A stretch of 10,969 nucleotides of DNA from Ahrensia sp. (GTDB lineage: Bacteria > Pseudomonadota > Alphaproteobacteria > Rhizobiales > Rhizobiaceae). Positions within the stretch are counted from its first letter, which is position 1, and every line of letters starts with the position of its first letter. The translations under genes were made by a program, and so were the position numbers. The notes beneath the pieces were generated by a model that was not told where the DNA came from, searched no databases, and saw only the letters and a program-made list of their open reading frames with translations. The DNA lies in assembly GCA_002698425.1 (NCBI GenBank), contig NZXU01000057.1, forward strand, positions 1 through 10,969, given 5' to 3'. Shown piece by piece: positions 1 through 6,757 of the stretch.

Positions 1-1
1 C

Positions 2-2182
2 ATCTTCGACCCCAACATCTTCGCGGTCGCCACCGGCATCGAGGAGCATGACGATTACGGCCGCGCCTTCATCGAAGCCGCGCGCGAGATAAAGGAGACA
101 ATGCCCGTCGTCCACGTCTCGGGCGGCGTGTCGAACCTGTCCTTCTCCTTCCGTGGCAATGAACCCGTCCGCGAAGCGATGCACGCGGTGTTCCTCTACC
201 GCGCGATCCAGGCCGGAATGGACATGAGCATCGTCAATGCCGGCCAGCTCGCCGTCTACGAGACGATTGACGGGGAGCTGCGCGAGGCCTGCGAGGACGT
301 GGTGCTCAATCGCAAACCCAGGGAAGAAGGCACGGCGACCGAACGCCTTCTCGACGTCGCCGAGCGCTACAAGGGCACGGGCGGGCGCGAGGCAAGCGAA
401 AAGGACCTGGCCTGGCGCGAATGGCCGGTCGAGAAACGCCTCTCGCACGCACTGGTCAACGGCATCACCGACCATATCGACGCCGACGTCGAGGAGGCCC
501 GGCTCGCCGCTGCTAAGCCACTCGAGGTCATCGAGGGGCCGCTGATGGCCGGCATGAACGTGGTCGGCGACCTGTTCGGGTCGGGCAAGATGTTCCTGCC
601 GCAGGTGGTAAAATCCGCCCGCGTGATGAAGCAGGCCGTCGCCCACCTGCTCCCCTACATGGAGGAGGAGAAGCGCCTCAACGGCGGCGGCGGCAGGAGC
701 AGCGCCGGCAAAATCCTCATGGCGACCGTCAAGGGCGACGTCCACGATATCGGCAAGAACATCGTCGGCGTCGTGCTGGCTTGCAACAATTACGAGATCA
801 TCGATCTCGGAGTGATGGTGCCCTGCGAGAAGATTCTCAAGGTCGCGCGCGAGGAGAAGGTCGACATCATCGGCCTGTCGGGGTTGATCACACCGTCTCT
901 GGACGAGATGGTGCATGTCGCCTCCGAACTGGAACGCGAGGGGTTCGAGATTCCGCTGCTGATCGGCGGCGCGACCACCAGCCGGGTGCACACGGCGGTG
1001 AAGGTCCATCCGCGCTACGAACGCGGCCAGGCCGTCCACGTCAACGACGCCAGCCGCGCCGTCGGCGTCGTCTCCAGCCTTTTGTCGCCGCAAGCGAAGC
1101 CTGGCTATATCGAGACCGTGCGTGCCGAATATCGCAAGGTTGCCGATGCCCATGCACGCTCCGAGGCGGAGAAGCGGCGGCTGCCGCTGGCGCGGGCCCG
1201 CGATAACGCGTTCAGGACAGACTGGCCGTCCTACAAGCCGCCGCGTCCGTCATTCCTCGGCGCGCGGGTCTTCGAAACCTGGGACCTGGTCGACCTCGCC
1301 CGCTATATCGACTGGACGCCCTTCTTCCAGACCTGGGAGCTGAAGGGGCGCTATCCGAAGATCCTCGATGACGAGAAACAGGGTTCCACCGCCCGCGCCC
1401 TGTTCGACGATGCGCAGGCGATGCTGTCGAAGATCATCGACGAGAAATGGTTTGCTCCGAAAGCGGTCATCGGTTTCTGGCCGGCAAATGCCGTCGGCGA
1501 TGATATCCGGCTTTATGCCGATGACGAGCGAAAGGACGATCTGGCGACCTTCTTCACCCTGCGCCAACAGCTTTCGAAGCGCGACGGCCGACCGAATATG
1601 GCACTAGCCGATTTCGTCGCGCCGACCGACAGCGGCAAGGCGGACTATCTCGGCGGCTTCGTCGTTACGGCCGGCATCGAGGAAGCGGCGATCGCGGAAC
1701 GCTTCGAGCGCGCAAACGACGACTATTCCTCGATCATGGTCAAGGCATTGGCCGACCGCTTCGCCGAGGCCTTTGCCGAGCGCATGCACGAATGGGTGCG
1801 CACCGAGTACTGGGGCTACGCCAAGGACGAGGCATTGTCGCCAGGGGAACTGATCACGGAAAGCTATCGCGGGATCCGTCCCGCGCCCGGCTATCCAGCC
1901 CAGCCCGATCACACCGAGAAGACGACGCTGTTTCGCCTGCTCGACGCCGAGGAAAAGATTGGCGTGCAACTCACCGAGAGTTTCGCCATGTGGCCGGGCT
2001 CGTCGGTGTCGGGATTATATTTCGCGCATCCGGAGAGCCATTATTTTGGGGTCGCAAAGGTCGAGCGAGACCAGGTCGAGGATTATGCCGCGCGAAAGGA
2101 CATGCCTGTGCAGGAAGTCGAGCGCTGGTTGGGGTCGGTTCTGAACTACATTCCGGCACCTGTGGCAGAAGCTGCTGAGTAG
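2..2182 (+). CDS. metH: Cobalamin-dependent methionine synthase, C-terminal part (5' end outside window)
   Basis: MetH transfers a methyl group from 5-methyltetrahydrofolate through cob(I)alamin to homocysteine, giving methionine in the cytoplasm. The frame is open from the left edge ([16 protein letters not shown]), so an ATG at 101 is internal. The 726 visible residues comprise the end of the folate-binding domain ([15 protein letters not shown], about residues 38-52), a cobalamin cap domain (about 110-225), the B12-binding Rossmann domain with DVHDIG at about 246-251, where His248 (bases 743-745) is the lower axial cobalt ligand, and the S-adenosylmethionine-dependent reactivation domain with RPAPGYP at about 626. 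E. coli MetH is about 1227 residues, and the distance from the axial His to the end fits a complete C-terminus. The homocysteine-binding domain lies upstream or, as in some Rhizobiales, in a separate gene; that cannot be judged here. No clear terminator follows. Identification is very secure. Confidence 0.97.
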   Translation: MFDPNIFAVATGIEEHDDYGRAFIEAAREIKETMPVVHVSGGVSNLSFSFRGNEPVREAMHAVFLYRAIQAGMDMSIVNAGQLAVYETIDGELREACEDVVLNRKPREEGTATERLLDVAERYKGTGGREASEKDLAWREWPVEKRLSHALVNGITDHIDADVEEARLAAAKPLEVIEGPLMAGMNVVGDLFGSGKMFLPQVVKSARVMKQAVAHLLPYMEEEKRLNGGGGRSSAGKILMATVKGDVHDIGKNIVGVVLACNNYEIIDLGVMVPCEKILKVAREEKVDIIGLSGLITPSLDEMVHVASELEREGFEIPLLIGGATTSRVHTAVKVHPRYERGQAVHVNDASRAVGVVSSLLSPQAKPGYIETVRAEYRKVADAHARSEAEKRRLPLARARDNAFRTDWPSYKPPRPSFLGARVFETWDLVDLARYIDWTPFFQTWELKGRYPKILDDEKQGSTARALFDDAQAMLSKIIDEKWFAPKAVIGFWPANAVGDDIRLYADDERKDDLATFFTLRQQLSKRDGRPNMALADFVAPTDSGKADYLGGFVVTAGIEEAAIAERFERANDDYSSIMVKALADRFAEAFAERMHEWVRTEYWGYAKDEALSPGELITESYRGIRPAPGYPAQPDHTEKTTLFRLLDAEEKIGVQLTESFAMWPGSSVSGLYFAHPESHYFGVAKVERDQVEDYAARKDMPVQEVERWLGSVLNYIPAPVAEAAE

Positions 2183-2196
2183 GCAAGTCGACCCTC

Positions 2197-2325
2197 GTGC
2201 GCGCGAAGATCAACTTTGCCGCCGATGCCGGCGGTCAGCGTTTCGCCGAGCGACTGGAGGCCAAGAAGGCGCGGATCTACCCGACACCTGTCCATGCTTT
2301 CTTGCCTGACTTGTGGACCCGATAA
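2197..2325 (+). CDS. Short orphan reading frame, possible gene remnant
   Basis: A GTG-started frame of 42 codons begins 15 bases after the metH stop and ends at TAA (2323-2325). It reads VRAKINFAADAGGQRFAERL, followed by a basic stretch and a proline/aromatic end (FLPDLWTR). The alanine-, arginine- and lysine-rich start and GC-rich third positions look like genuine coding sequence, but I do not recognise the family. No convincing ribosome-binding site precedes the GTG, although it could be coupled to the metH stop. It may be the tail or an internal piece of a gene lost during the rearrangements to its right. Chance remains possible. Confidence 0.25.
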   Translation: MRAKINFAADAGGQRFAERLEAKKARIYPTPVHAFLPDLWTR

Positions 2326-2390
2326 GGAGACTGCTACCCATAGACACGCCCTCGGCTTCAAGCAAGTCGATATACTGGCGGCCACCGTCC

Positions 2391-2453
2391 ACGCCTCACC
2401 GTCACGCCGATAGATTGAAGCGTGGAAGCCAAATCAGCGTGGCGGTGAGGCGT
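2391..2453. repeat. 17-nt inverted repeat flanking the stop of the RES toxin remnant
   Basis: The arm ACGCCTCACCGTCACGC (2391-2407) and the arm GCGTGGCGGTGAGGCGT (2437-2453) are reverse complements with one mismatch, separated by 29 bases. The right arm is the last coding sequence of the toxin remnant, whose TGA stop (2434-2436) lies immediately beside it. The structure could act as a terminator stem for the leftward toxin transcript, though no T-run follows. It could equally mark an inversion or duplication that removed the toxin's C-terminus. Confidence 0.7.
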
Positions 2454-2881
2454 AGAGCAGACCGTCAATATCGAACGAACGATATAGCTCTTCGCTCAAC
2501 TTCTTGATTTCGCGGTGTGCCTTGGCCCGAGCAGCATCGGTACTTACGCCAAGTTTCGGGAGACCGGCAGTTCTCAAATCAAGAACAAACAGCGGATCGG
2601 GGGCGCAGACCTCTGCCATTGCCCAGTCTGCGATTTCGCTCTCGTCCAGCACGCTCGGCCGCACCCTCAAACCGGTCTCGAACGATGGTTTCAGCGATGG
2701 AAATTGCTACGTCCTTCGCAATGTAGGCGAGCTGGAAGGCGTTACTCGGACTGGAAAAGCCGGTTTGGCCGAAGCCCATCCCAAGCGGTGTTGCCTTTTG
2801 CGCGAGCGGCATGACGCTAAGGTAGGATTTCGGTCGAAAGGCAATTGCGAGCTCGTTTACCGTTCTTGGATCGAGCTTCAC
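2434..2881 (-). pseudogene. RES-domain toxin (NAD+-consuming type), frameshifted and truncated
   Basis: RES-domain toxins, named for conserved Arg, Glu and Ser, degrade NAD+ and are held inactive by a partner antitoxin with a Xre/MbcA/ParS-type toxin-binding domain. A GTG start at 2881, three bases after the antitoxin stop, opens a frame with FSSPSNAFQLAYIAKDV and IAETIVRDRFEG, which contains the conserved Glu. The similarity then moves to another frame at about 2650-2680 and continues as VLDESEIADWAMAEV, LFVLDLRTAGLPKLGVSTD and DGLLYASPPR, with the conserved Ser near the end. That is a one-base frameshift. Family members usually run 20 or more residues past the DGLLY-S motif; here a stop falls right after it. 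In GFGQTGFSS a Gly seems to occupy the usual Arg position, from memory of the family. Frameshift plus truncation make activity unlikely unless the frameshift is a sequencing error. Confidence 0.75.
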
Positions 2882-2884
2882 TTT

Positions 2885-3280
2885 TTACCCGAAATCCCAC
2901 TCAGCCGCGTTCACGACCATTTCCAGATGCCGCTTCTTGAGTTCATCAAGAGGCGTGCCACCGATGCTCGGCTTCAGTTGTATCAACCATTGCCAGGCAG
3001 ATCGCGGATTCCGAATGATCTTCGTGATCTCCGCCGTCCCTTGGACTAGACGGCCGTCAACGAACTGAGCGAGCAGAAGTACGTGTTTCCGCTCTCCTTT
3101 CAGAAGTCCGATCACGACGCAGCGTTTGTGCCAATCATGCAGTGTGGATCGCTTGGTCCCAAAGATCTTCTCGATCTCGCCGGGATCCGCAACAGGACCC
3201 GCCCAGTCTTCAATGAAGGTAGGAACATCCAAGGCGGCCACACGGCGGCGCCCCTCTTCGATGTCCACGAGTTTTCCCAT
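2885..3280 (-). CDS. Antitoxin of a RES-type toxin-antitoxin pair (Xre/MbcA/ParS toxin-binding domain)
   Basis: This 131-residue protein lies directly upstream of the RES toxin remnant, with only three bases between its TAA and the toxin GTG, as expected of an antitoxin-first operon. The C-terminal part (IIRNPRSAWQWLIQLKPSIG followed by GTPLDELKKRH, about residues 87-118) matches the toxin-binding domain that caps the active site of RES toxins. The N-terminal half has a helix-turn-helix-like segment (EIEKIFGTKRSTLHDWHKR, about 35-53) that may bind its own promoter. The ATG at 3280 has GGAGG rather far upstream (about 15-20 bases). A different frame from ATG 3363, with GAGG well placed before it, runs into this region (MSSLAVKPETTRMKIATPD), so the original gene may have started there and suffered an N-terminal frameshift. 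Function is inferred from pairing and domain. Confidence 0.7.
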   Translation of the reverse strand: MGKLVDIEEGRRRVAALDVPTFIEDWAGPVADPGEIEKIFGTKRSTLHDWHKRCVVIGLLKGERKHVLLLAQFVDGRLVQGTAEITKIIRNPRSAWQWLIQLKPSIGGTPLDELKKRHLEMVVNAAEWDFG

Positions 3281-3421
3281 CCAACACCCTGGCTTTCCTC
3301 CACCGTGTCGGGCGTCGCGATTTTCATTCGCGTGGTTTCAGGTTTCACGGCGAGGGAAGACATTGCGACCTCAACTGCGCGTACGAGCTACTCGTCGTGC
3401 GCGACGATCGTCCTCTGCTGT
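3281..3421. other. Region upstream of the antitoxin, possible promoter/operator
   Basis: This stretch between the dehydrogenase remnant and the antitoxin holds no complete gene. It contains a short inverted repeat, CGCGA (3316-3320) and TCGCG (3328-3332), which could be an antitoxin operator if translation starts at 3280. It also contains the leftward frame from ATG 3363 described under the antitoxin. No promoter hexamers stand out. Confidence 0.3.
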
Positions 3422-4073
3422 TCAACAGCCAGTTTCGCGGCGGCAGCCGAGACAGCATGCCCGGAACGGCGGCGAAGGGAAGCGTCCACCCCGAGCCGAT
3501 TCGGTTCTGACGGCGCCAAGATGACCGGACACTTCCAACATTCGCTGGTTGTCCGTCATCAGCGACTGCACCAGCTCGTTCAGACCGGCCTTGGACGCCG
3601 CGTAGGCCGCCGTTCCGGGCATGCTGCCATTGCTGCAACCGACGAAGGGCGAGGTAAATACGATCGAGTCGCCGCCGTTCTTCCGCATCGCAGGGATCTG
3701 CGCCTTTGCGGCCATGAACGCCGCAGTCAGGTTGACCGCCATGACATCGTTCCAGTCGGTGAGCTCCATATCGGGAATCGGACCCATCTCGCCCAGGATT
3801 CCTGGCATTGTTGAAAGCGCCGTCCAATGCGCCGAACTCCTTCAAGGCGAGATCGACAAGAGCGCCGGCAGAGCCTTCGTCCCGGACGTCGCCGGCCAGG
3901 AACACGGCGTTCCCGTTGTCCGACTTGATCCGCGTGGCGACCGCATCAAGCTCTGCCTCCCGCCTCGCGCCCAGAACCACATTGGCCCCCTCACACGCAA
4001 ACAGTTCGGCCGCTGCCGCGCCGATTCCGCTGCTCGCGCCGGTGATGATGATCGTCTTGCTTTCCAGTTCCAT
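3422..4073 (-). pseudogene. Short-chain dehydrogenase/reductase (SDR), frameshifted
   Basis: SDR enzymes are cytoplasmic NAD(P)-dependent oxidoreductases. The start ATG at 4073 is preceded by GGAGAA. The first frame gives MELESKTIIITGASSGIG, with the TGxxxGxG cofactor motif at residues 11-18, and runs to ALDGAFNNA. One extra base at about 3803 breaks the NNAG motif: AAC AAT GCC A GGA ATC. The similarity continues in the next frame with GILGEMGPIPDMELTDWNDV, MAVNLTAAF and the active-site AAYAASKAG (YxxxK). After GLNELVQSLMTD the family pattern fades, except perhaps GAVRTE, reminiscent of the PGxVxT motif, and the frame stops at 3422. The usual length is about 250 residues, so the last third is degraded or missing. 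It lies about 110 bases downstream of the tetR stop on the same strand and was probably part of that regulon. Substrate unknown. Confidence 0.85.
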
Positions 4074-4185
4074 GACACTTTCTCCATTGTTTCGTCGGTT
4101 CCGGCTCAGGCCGGTTCCTACGAGAACGGTGTCATGATCCAACGATGCCGGAATATCCGTTTCCTGCGTTTAAATCCCGTTGTGG

Positions 4186-4746
4186 CTAGATCGCTTTCGC
4201 AGCATTGGCCGACGCAACGAGGATCTCCTTGCGCACCCTTGGATCCGGCACCGCAAGTGCCACACCCGCCGCTCCGGTCAGCGTGGCCAGAAGCGCCCAG
4301 GTCCGATCCCGTGAAATCGGTTTGCCAGGTCCATTCGCGATCTTGTCAGCGATCGCCTTCAAGTCCTCCTCGTAGGACCGCCGCGTTTCATCATCCGCGC
4401 GCGCGACGTCGGCTGTCAGGGTCGGCAGGGCGCAGGCTTCGTCCAGACCGACGGCCATCCTGTCACCGAGGTAGAAATCAATGAACTTGTCCCGCCAGTC
4501 CGCGCCGTGCCGGACTTGGAATTCCTGGATTCCGTTCAGAAGAAAGTGCAACCCATCGTCAACGGCAACGCGGAAGGCTCCTGCCTTGGAGCCAAGATGG
4601 GCGTAAAAAGCACCCGATGTTAGGCCCGCTTCCTTAGCGAGAGCGTCAACGCCGATCCCCCCGAACCCGCCTTTTCTGAAGCCCCTGCCTGCCGCTGCGA
4701 CAAGCCTTTCGTGCGCGTCCGTTCCCTTTCCTTTTGGCCGAGTCAT
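4186..4746 (-). CDS. TetR/AcrR-family transcriptional repressor
   Basis: The 186-residue protein has the usual length and plan of TetR-family repressors. The N-terminal DNA-binding domain spans about residues 10-55, with the helix-turn-helix and following signature VDALAKEAGLTSGAFYAHLG at 33-52 and Lys54. A helical C-terminal part (60-186) would bind an inducer and dimerise. The ATG at 4746 is preceded by AAAGGA at good spacing. The gene is divergent from a tautomerase-cupin-glyoxalase-tautomerase operon, and the 148 bases between carry several palindromes centred on CGATCG, so autoregulation and repression of the divergent operon are the natural reading. The SDR remnant follows on the same strand. 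The ligand cannot be told from sequence; the neighbouring genes suggest a reactive carbonyl or related electrophile, but that is inference. Confidence 0.92.
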   Translation of the reverse strand: MTRPKGKGTDAHERLVAAAGRGFRKGGFGGIGVDALAKEAGLTSGAFYAHLGSKAGAFRVAVDDGLHFLLNGIQEFQVRHGADWRDKFIDFYLGDRMAVGLDEACALPTLTADVARADDETRRSYEEDLKAIADKIANGPGKPISRDRTWALLATLTGAAGVALAVPDPRVRKEILVASANAAKAI

Positions 4747-4765
4747 GTCTCGATTCCTTTATTAC

Positions 4766-4783
4766 AAATAACGATCGTTATTT
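4766..4783. promoter_or_regulatory. Putative TetR operator 1 (perfect 18-bp palindrome)
   Basis: AAATAACGATCGTTATTT is a perfect 18-base palindrome lying 20 bases upstream of the tetR start codon. Its core ACGATCGT recurs at 4800-4807 and, with a changed end base, at 4838-4845. The length and dyad symmetry suit a TetR-family dimer. Position suggests control of tetR itself. Confidence 0.75.
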
Positions 4784-4794
4784 TCCGCTTGACG

Positions 4795-4812
4795 AAATAA
4801 CGATCGTAATAT
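4795..4812. promoter_or_regulatory. Putative TetR operator 2
   Basis: AAATAACGATCGTAATAT repeats the first 13 bases of operator 1 exactly and departs from symmetry in its right arm. It sits 11 bases to the right of operator 1. A TTGACG at 4789-4794 (possible -35 for the rightward operon) touches its left end, and a TATTAG at 4810-4815 overlaps its right end at a short 15-base spacing, so a bound repressor would cover the promoter. Confidence 0.6.
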
Positions 4813-4824
4813 TAGGTCTCATCA

Positions 4825-4848
4825 CGACCGTTATATAACGATCGATAT
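4825..4848. promoter_or_regulatory. Putative TetR operator 3 (composite)
   Basis: CGACCGTTATATAACGATCG (4825-4844) is a near-perfect 20-base palindrome containing the perfect CGTTATATAACG (4829-4840). It overlaps ATATAACGATCGATAT (4833-4848), a further variant of the operator core. The half-site CGTTAT/ATAACG is shared with operators 1 and 2. It lies about 47 bases before the tautomerase start, within the rightward promoter or leader region. Confidence 0.6.
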
Positions 4849-4862
4849 AGAACTTCAACGCC

Positions 4863-4877
4863 AAGCGCATAGCGCTT
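4863..4877 (+). promoter_or_regulatory. Small leader hairpin before the first tautomerase gene
   Basis: AAGCGC (4863-4868) and GCGCTT (4872-4877) form a 6-base stem with a 3-base loop, just before the ribosome-binding site AAAGGA (4882-4887). It may modestly affect translation or mRNA stability. It could be chance. Confidence 0.3.
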
Positions 4878-4894
4878 ATGGAAAGGATAAGACC

Positions 4895-5320
4895 ATGCCA
4901 TTGCAGGTTATCGTCACCGAAGGACTGCTCAGCCCGGAGGCGGAACAATCCGTGTTTCACGACCTGACCCATCTGCTTCTGGAGTTGCACGGCATTTCCG
5001 ACAATGCCTTCATGACGCCCAACATCATCGGCGAAGTTGTGGTGGTCGAAAAGGGGCGCAGCTTCTCGGGCGGCGCCCCGGCCGACATCGCGGTGTTCGA
5101 GCTGAAAGCACCTTCCTTCGTACTCGCCGATCCGGCTTTGCAGAAGGACTGGATCGCCCGGGGCACGGAGATCATCGAAAAGGCGGCCCAAGGCCGTGTC
5201 CCGGCGAACCGGATCTACGGCAACGTTGTCCACGCGCTTGACGGTGCCTGGGGCATCGCCGGTGTCGCCTATACCAACGAGGCCCTGGGTGAGGCCGTCG
5301 CTGACGGTATCGCGATCTGA
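4895..5320 (+). CDS. Tautomerase-superfamily protein (first copy)
   Basis: The 141-residue protein begins Met-Pro (MPLQVIVTEGLLSPEAEQ). In the tautomerase superfamily the initiator Met is removed and Pro1 acts as catalytic base in keto-enol tautomerisation or, in some branches, dehalogenation or hydration. Its length is that of the fused-subunit (about 120-150 residue) branch rather than the 60-residue 4-oxalocrotonate tautomerases. The end, RIYGNVVHALDGAWGIAG, is typical of small stress-linked tautomerase-like proteins. The ATG at 4895 has AAAGGA at 4882-4887. It is the first gene of the operon facing the TetR regulator, and the operator array lies directly upstream. Substrate is unknown; cis-CaaD-like and MIF-like members cannot be separated by eye. 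Soluble, with no signal peptide. Confidence 0.8.
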   Translation: MPLQVIVTEGLLSPEAEQSVFHDLTHLLLELHGISDNAFMTPNIIGEVVVVEKGRSFSGGAPADIAVFELKAPSFVLADPALQKDWIARGTEIIEKAAQGRVPANRIYGNVVHALDGAWGIAGVAYTNEALGEAVADGIAI

Positions 5321-5347
5321 CGCCACGCCCAACCATCCCCGCCAGAC

Positions 5348-5361
5348 CGGGATCAATCCCG
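5348..5361 (+). promoter_or_regulatory. Short hairpin between the tautomerase and cupin genes
   Basis: CGGGAT (5348-5353) and ATCCCG (5356-5361) pair with a two-base spacer in the 126-base gap between the two genes. No T-run follows, so it is not a classic terminator. It could slow polymerase or protect an mRNA end, and may be chance. Confidence 0.25.
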
Positions 5362-5446
5362 TTCAACCAAACCTTCTGACGCGCCGGAATGGATCGACCG
5401 AAGGATGTCGCATCAGAGCGGGCCCCACTCACAAGGATCATTTCAC

Positions 5447-6175
5447 ATGAAAACCACCTCCGTCCACTGCCTCAAAGCCGCCGCGCTTATCGCAACCCTC
5501 CTCGGAACCATGACAATGGTTCAGGCCGGAACCGGCGCGGAACAGACTGTCCCAAGCCCCCTCAAGGCCATGGAGATCGACTTTGAAGCCCGCGCCGTGG
5601 CCAAGGCCGACCTTGGCTATTTCCGCTTCGTTCCGGGCCAGGTCGCGCCGGTGCACCACCATCTCGCGCCGGCGATCGGCCTCGTCTCCAGCGGTCGCAT
5701 CATCTATCAGGCCGAAGGCGAACAGGCCCGGATCCTGGACGAAGGAGAGGCCTTCTACGAGCCCGCCGGACCGAGCATCCTGCGGTTCGACAATATGTCG
5801 GCAACGGAACCGGCCGTGTTCATCGATTTCAGCCTTCAGCGGGAAGGAGAGCCGTTCATTGCGCTGGACGAGGAACCCGCGCAACCGATCGACCGGACGT
5901 CGCTGCCGAGCCTCGACCTCGGCGGGCGAACCTTCGGGCACGTGGATGTCTACTCGCGGACGCTGCCGGCCTCTGCAAGCGTTGAGCTTAGTGCAACCGA
6001 ACCGCTTATCGGGATCGTGGCCGAGGGCGTTGTCGAGCTGCGACTCGATGGCGGCGAGACCACGCGCCTCGTTGAGGGAAACACCTTTGCCCTGATTGAG
6101 GATGGCGCAAGTGCCGAACTGCGCAACGGGTCAAGTGATGTCGATGCACGGTTAGTCACCTATCACCTGCGATGA
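5447..6175 (+). CDS. Exported cupin-domain protein
   Basis: The start chosen is ATG 5447, which gives a clean Sec signal peptide (MKTTSVHCLKAAALIATLLG, then probable cleavage after VQA at residue 27) and has AAGGA upstream. An in-frame start at 5405 would bury the signal. The mature protein is about 215 residues and should be periplasmic. A cupin barrel is indicated by PGQVAPVHHHLAP (His70-72), the metal-binding first motif, followed by GEAFYEPAGPSILRFDN, matching the second motif. A second, divergent cupin-like half (about 150-242, ending with VEGNTFALIEDGASAEL) suggests a bicupin fold. Possible roles are a metal-dependent enzyme on small organic acids or carbonyl compounds, or ligand sensing. 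The 126-base gap after the tautomerase gene is compatible with one operon. Specific function unknown. Confidence 0.8.
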   Translation: MKTTSVHCLKAAALIATLLGTMTMVQAGTGAEQTVPSPLKAMEIDFEARAVAKADLGYFRFVPGQVAPVHHHLAPAIGLVSSGRIIYQAEGEQARILDEGEAFYEPAGPSILRFDNMSATEPAVFIDFSLQREGEPFIALDEEPAQPIDRTSLPSLDLGGRTFGHVDVYSRTLPASASVELSATEPLIGIVAEGVVELRLDGGETTRLVEGNTFALIEDGASAELRNGSSDVDARLVTYHLR

Positions 6176-6210
6176 TCGCGGCGCCTTTATGCGTGCCAAT
6201 GAAACAGGCT

Positions 6211-6232
6211 GGCGGGGCAATAGTGCCCCGCC
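6211..6232 (+). promoter_or_regulatory. Strong GC-rich hairpin between cupin gene and gloA
   Basis: GGCGGGGCA (6211-6219) and TGCCCCGCC (6224-6232) form a perfect 9-base stem with an ATAG loop, 31 bases before the gloA start. An outer pair, GGCTGG (6207-6212) and CCAGCC (6242-6247), could extend or compete with it. No T-run follows, so it is more likely an intra-operon RNA-stability or translation element than an intrinsic terminator. Confidence 0.6.
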
Positions 6233-6263
6233 GGTTCCCGACCAGCCGCGAAAAGTGACCCCC

Positions 6264-6698
6264 ATGACTCTCCATTCTGAAGGCCATCAAGCCCGGCTTC
6301 TGCACACGATGCTGCGTGTCCGGGATCTCGACCGCGCGCTCGACTTCTACTGCACTTCCCTGGGCATGCGGGAAATCCGGCGCGAGACATTTCCCGAGGG
6401 ACAGTTCACGCTCGTTTTCGTCGGCTACGGCGAAGAGGCCGACAGCACGGTGATCGAGTTGACCCATAACTGGGGCGAGAATGCCTACACCCATGGTACC
6501 GGCTTCGGCCACATCGCGGTTGAAGTCGCAGACGTGGAAAAGGCTTGCTCAAATCTCGCACAAGCCGGCGTACCTGTCATTCGACCGGCCGGTCCCATGA
6601 GCCATGCGCCGATCGAGACCGGACAGCGCGAAATGATCGCCTTCATCACAGATCCCGACGGCTACCGCATCGAACTCGTCGAACGCAAGCGAGCGTGA
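6264..6698 (+). CDS. gloA: Lactoylglutathione lyase (glyoxalase I)
   Basis: Glyoxalase I converts the hemithioacetal of methylglyoxal and glutathione to S-lactoylglutathione, the first step of methylglyoxal detoxification in the cytoplasm. The 144 residues align along their length with E. coli GloA as I recall it (LLHTMLRVRDLDRALDFYCT, LVFVGYGEE, VIELTHNWG, GFGHIAVEV, DPDGYRIELVE). All four metal ligands are visible: His14, Glu65, His83 and Glu137, as expected of the Ni2+-type enzyme. The ATG at 6264 was chosen over the upstream in-frame start at 6189 because homology begins at residue 11; a weak AAAAGTGA precedes it. It follows the cupin gene by 88 bases containing a strong hairpin and precedes a second tautomerase by 59 bases. 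A housekeeping gloA may exist elsewhere, so this may be a regulated extra copy. Confidence 0.93.
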   Translation: MTLHSEGHQARLLHTMLRVRDLDRALDFYCTSLGMREIRRETFPEGQFTLVFVGYGEEADSTVIELTHNWGENAYTHGTGFGHIAVEVADVEKACSNLAQAGVPVIRPAGPMSHAPIETGQREMIAFITDPDGYRIELVERKRA

Positions 6699-6757
6699 TC
6701 GGCCCAGCTACAAGATTCCCGGCGTCTATCAGCAACCACAAAACAGAGGAAACCCAA

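Noticed and set aside
2504..3049. 181-codon + strand frame
   Set aside because: It lies antisense to the toxin and antitoxin frames, which show clear family motifs; its own translation has no recognisable motif.
3083..4484. Long + strand frames of 243 and 287 codons
   Set aside because: Both are antisense shadows of the SDR remnant and the TetR gene; composition is arginine/proline-rich with no motif.
4766..4848. CRISPR-like short repeats
   Set aside because: The repeated motif is palindromic, only about 18 bases with irregular short spacing, and sits between divergent genes, so operators explain it better.
4778..5356. 192-codon - strand frame
   Set aside because: It is antisense to the first tautomerase gene and would begin downstream of that gene; the + strand frame has Pro1, a ribosome-binding site and family features.
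5438..5941. 167-codon - strand frame
   Set aside because: It is the antisense of the cupin gene, which has a signal peptide and metal-binding motif on the + strand.
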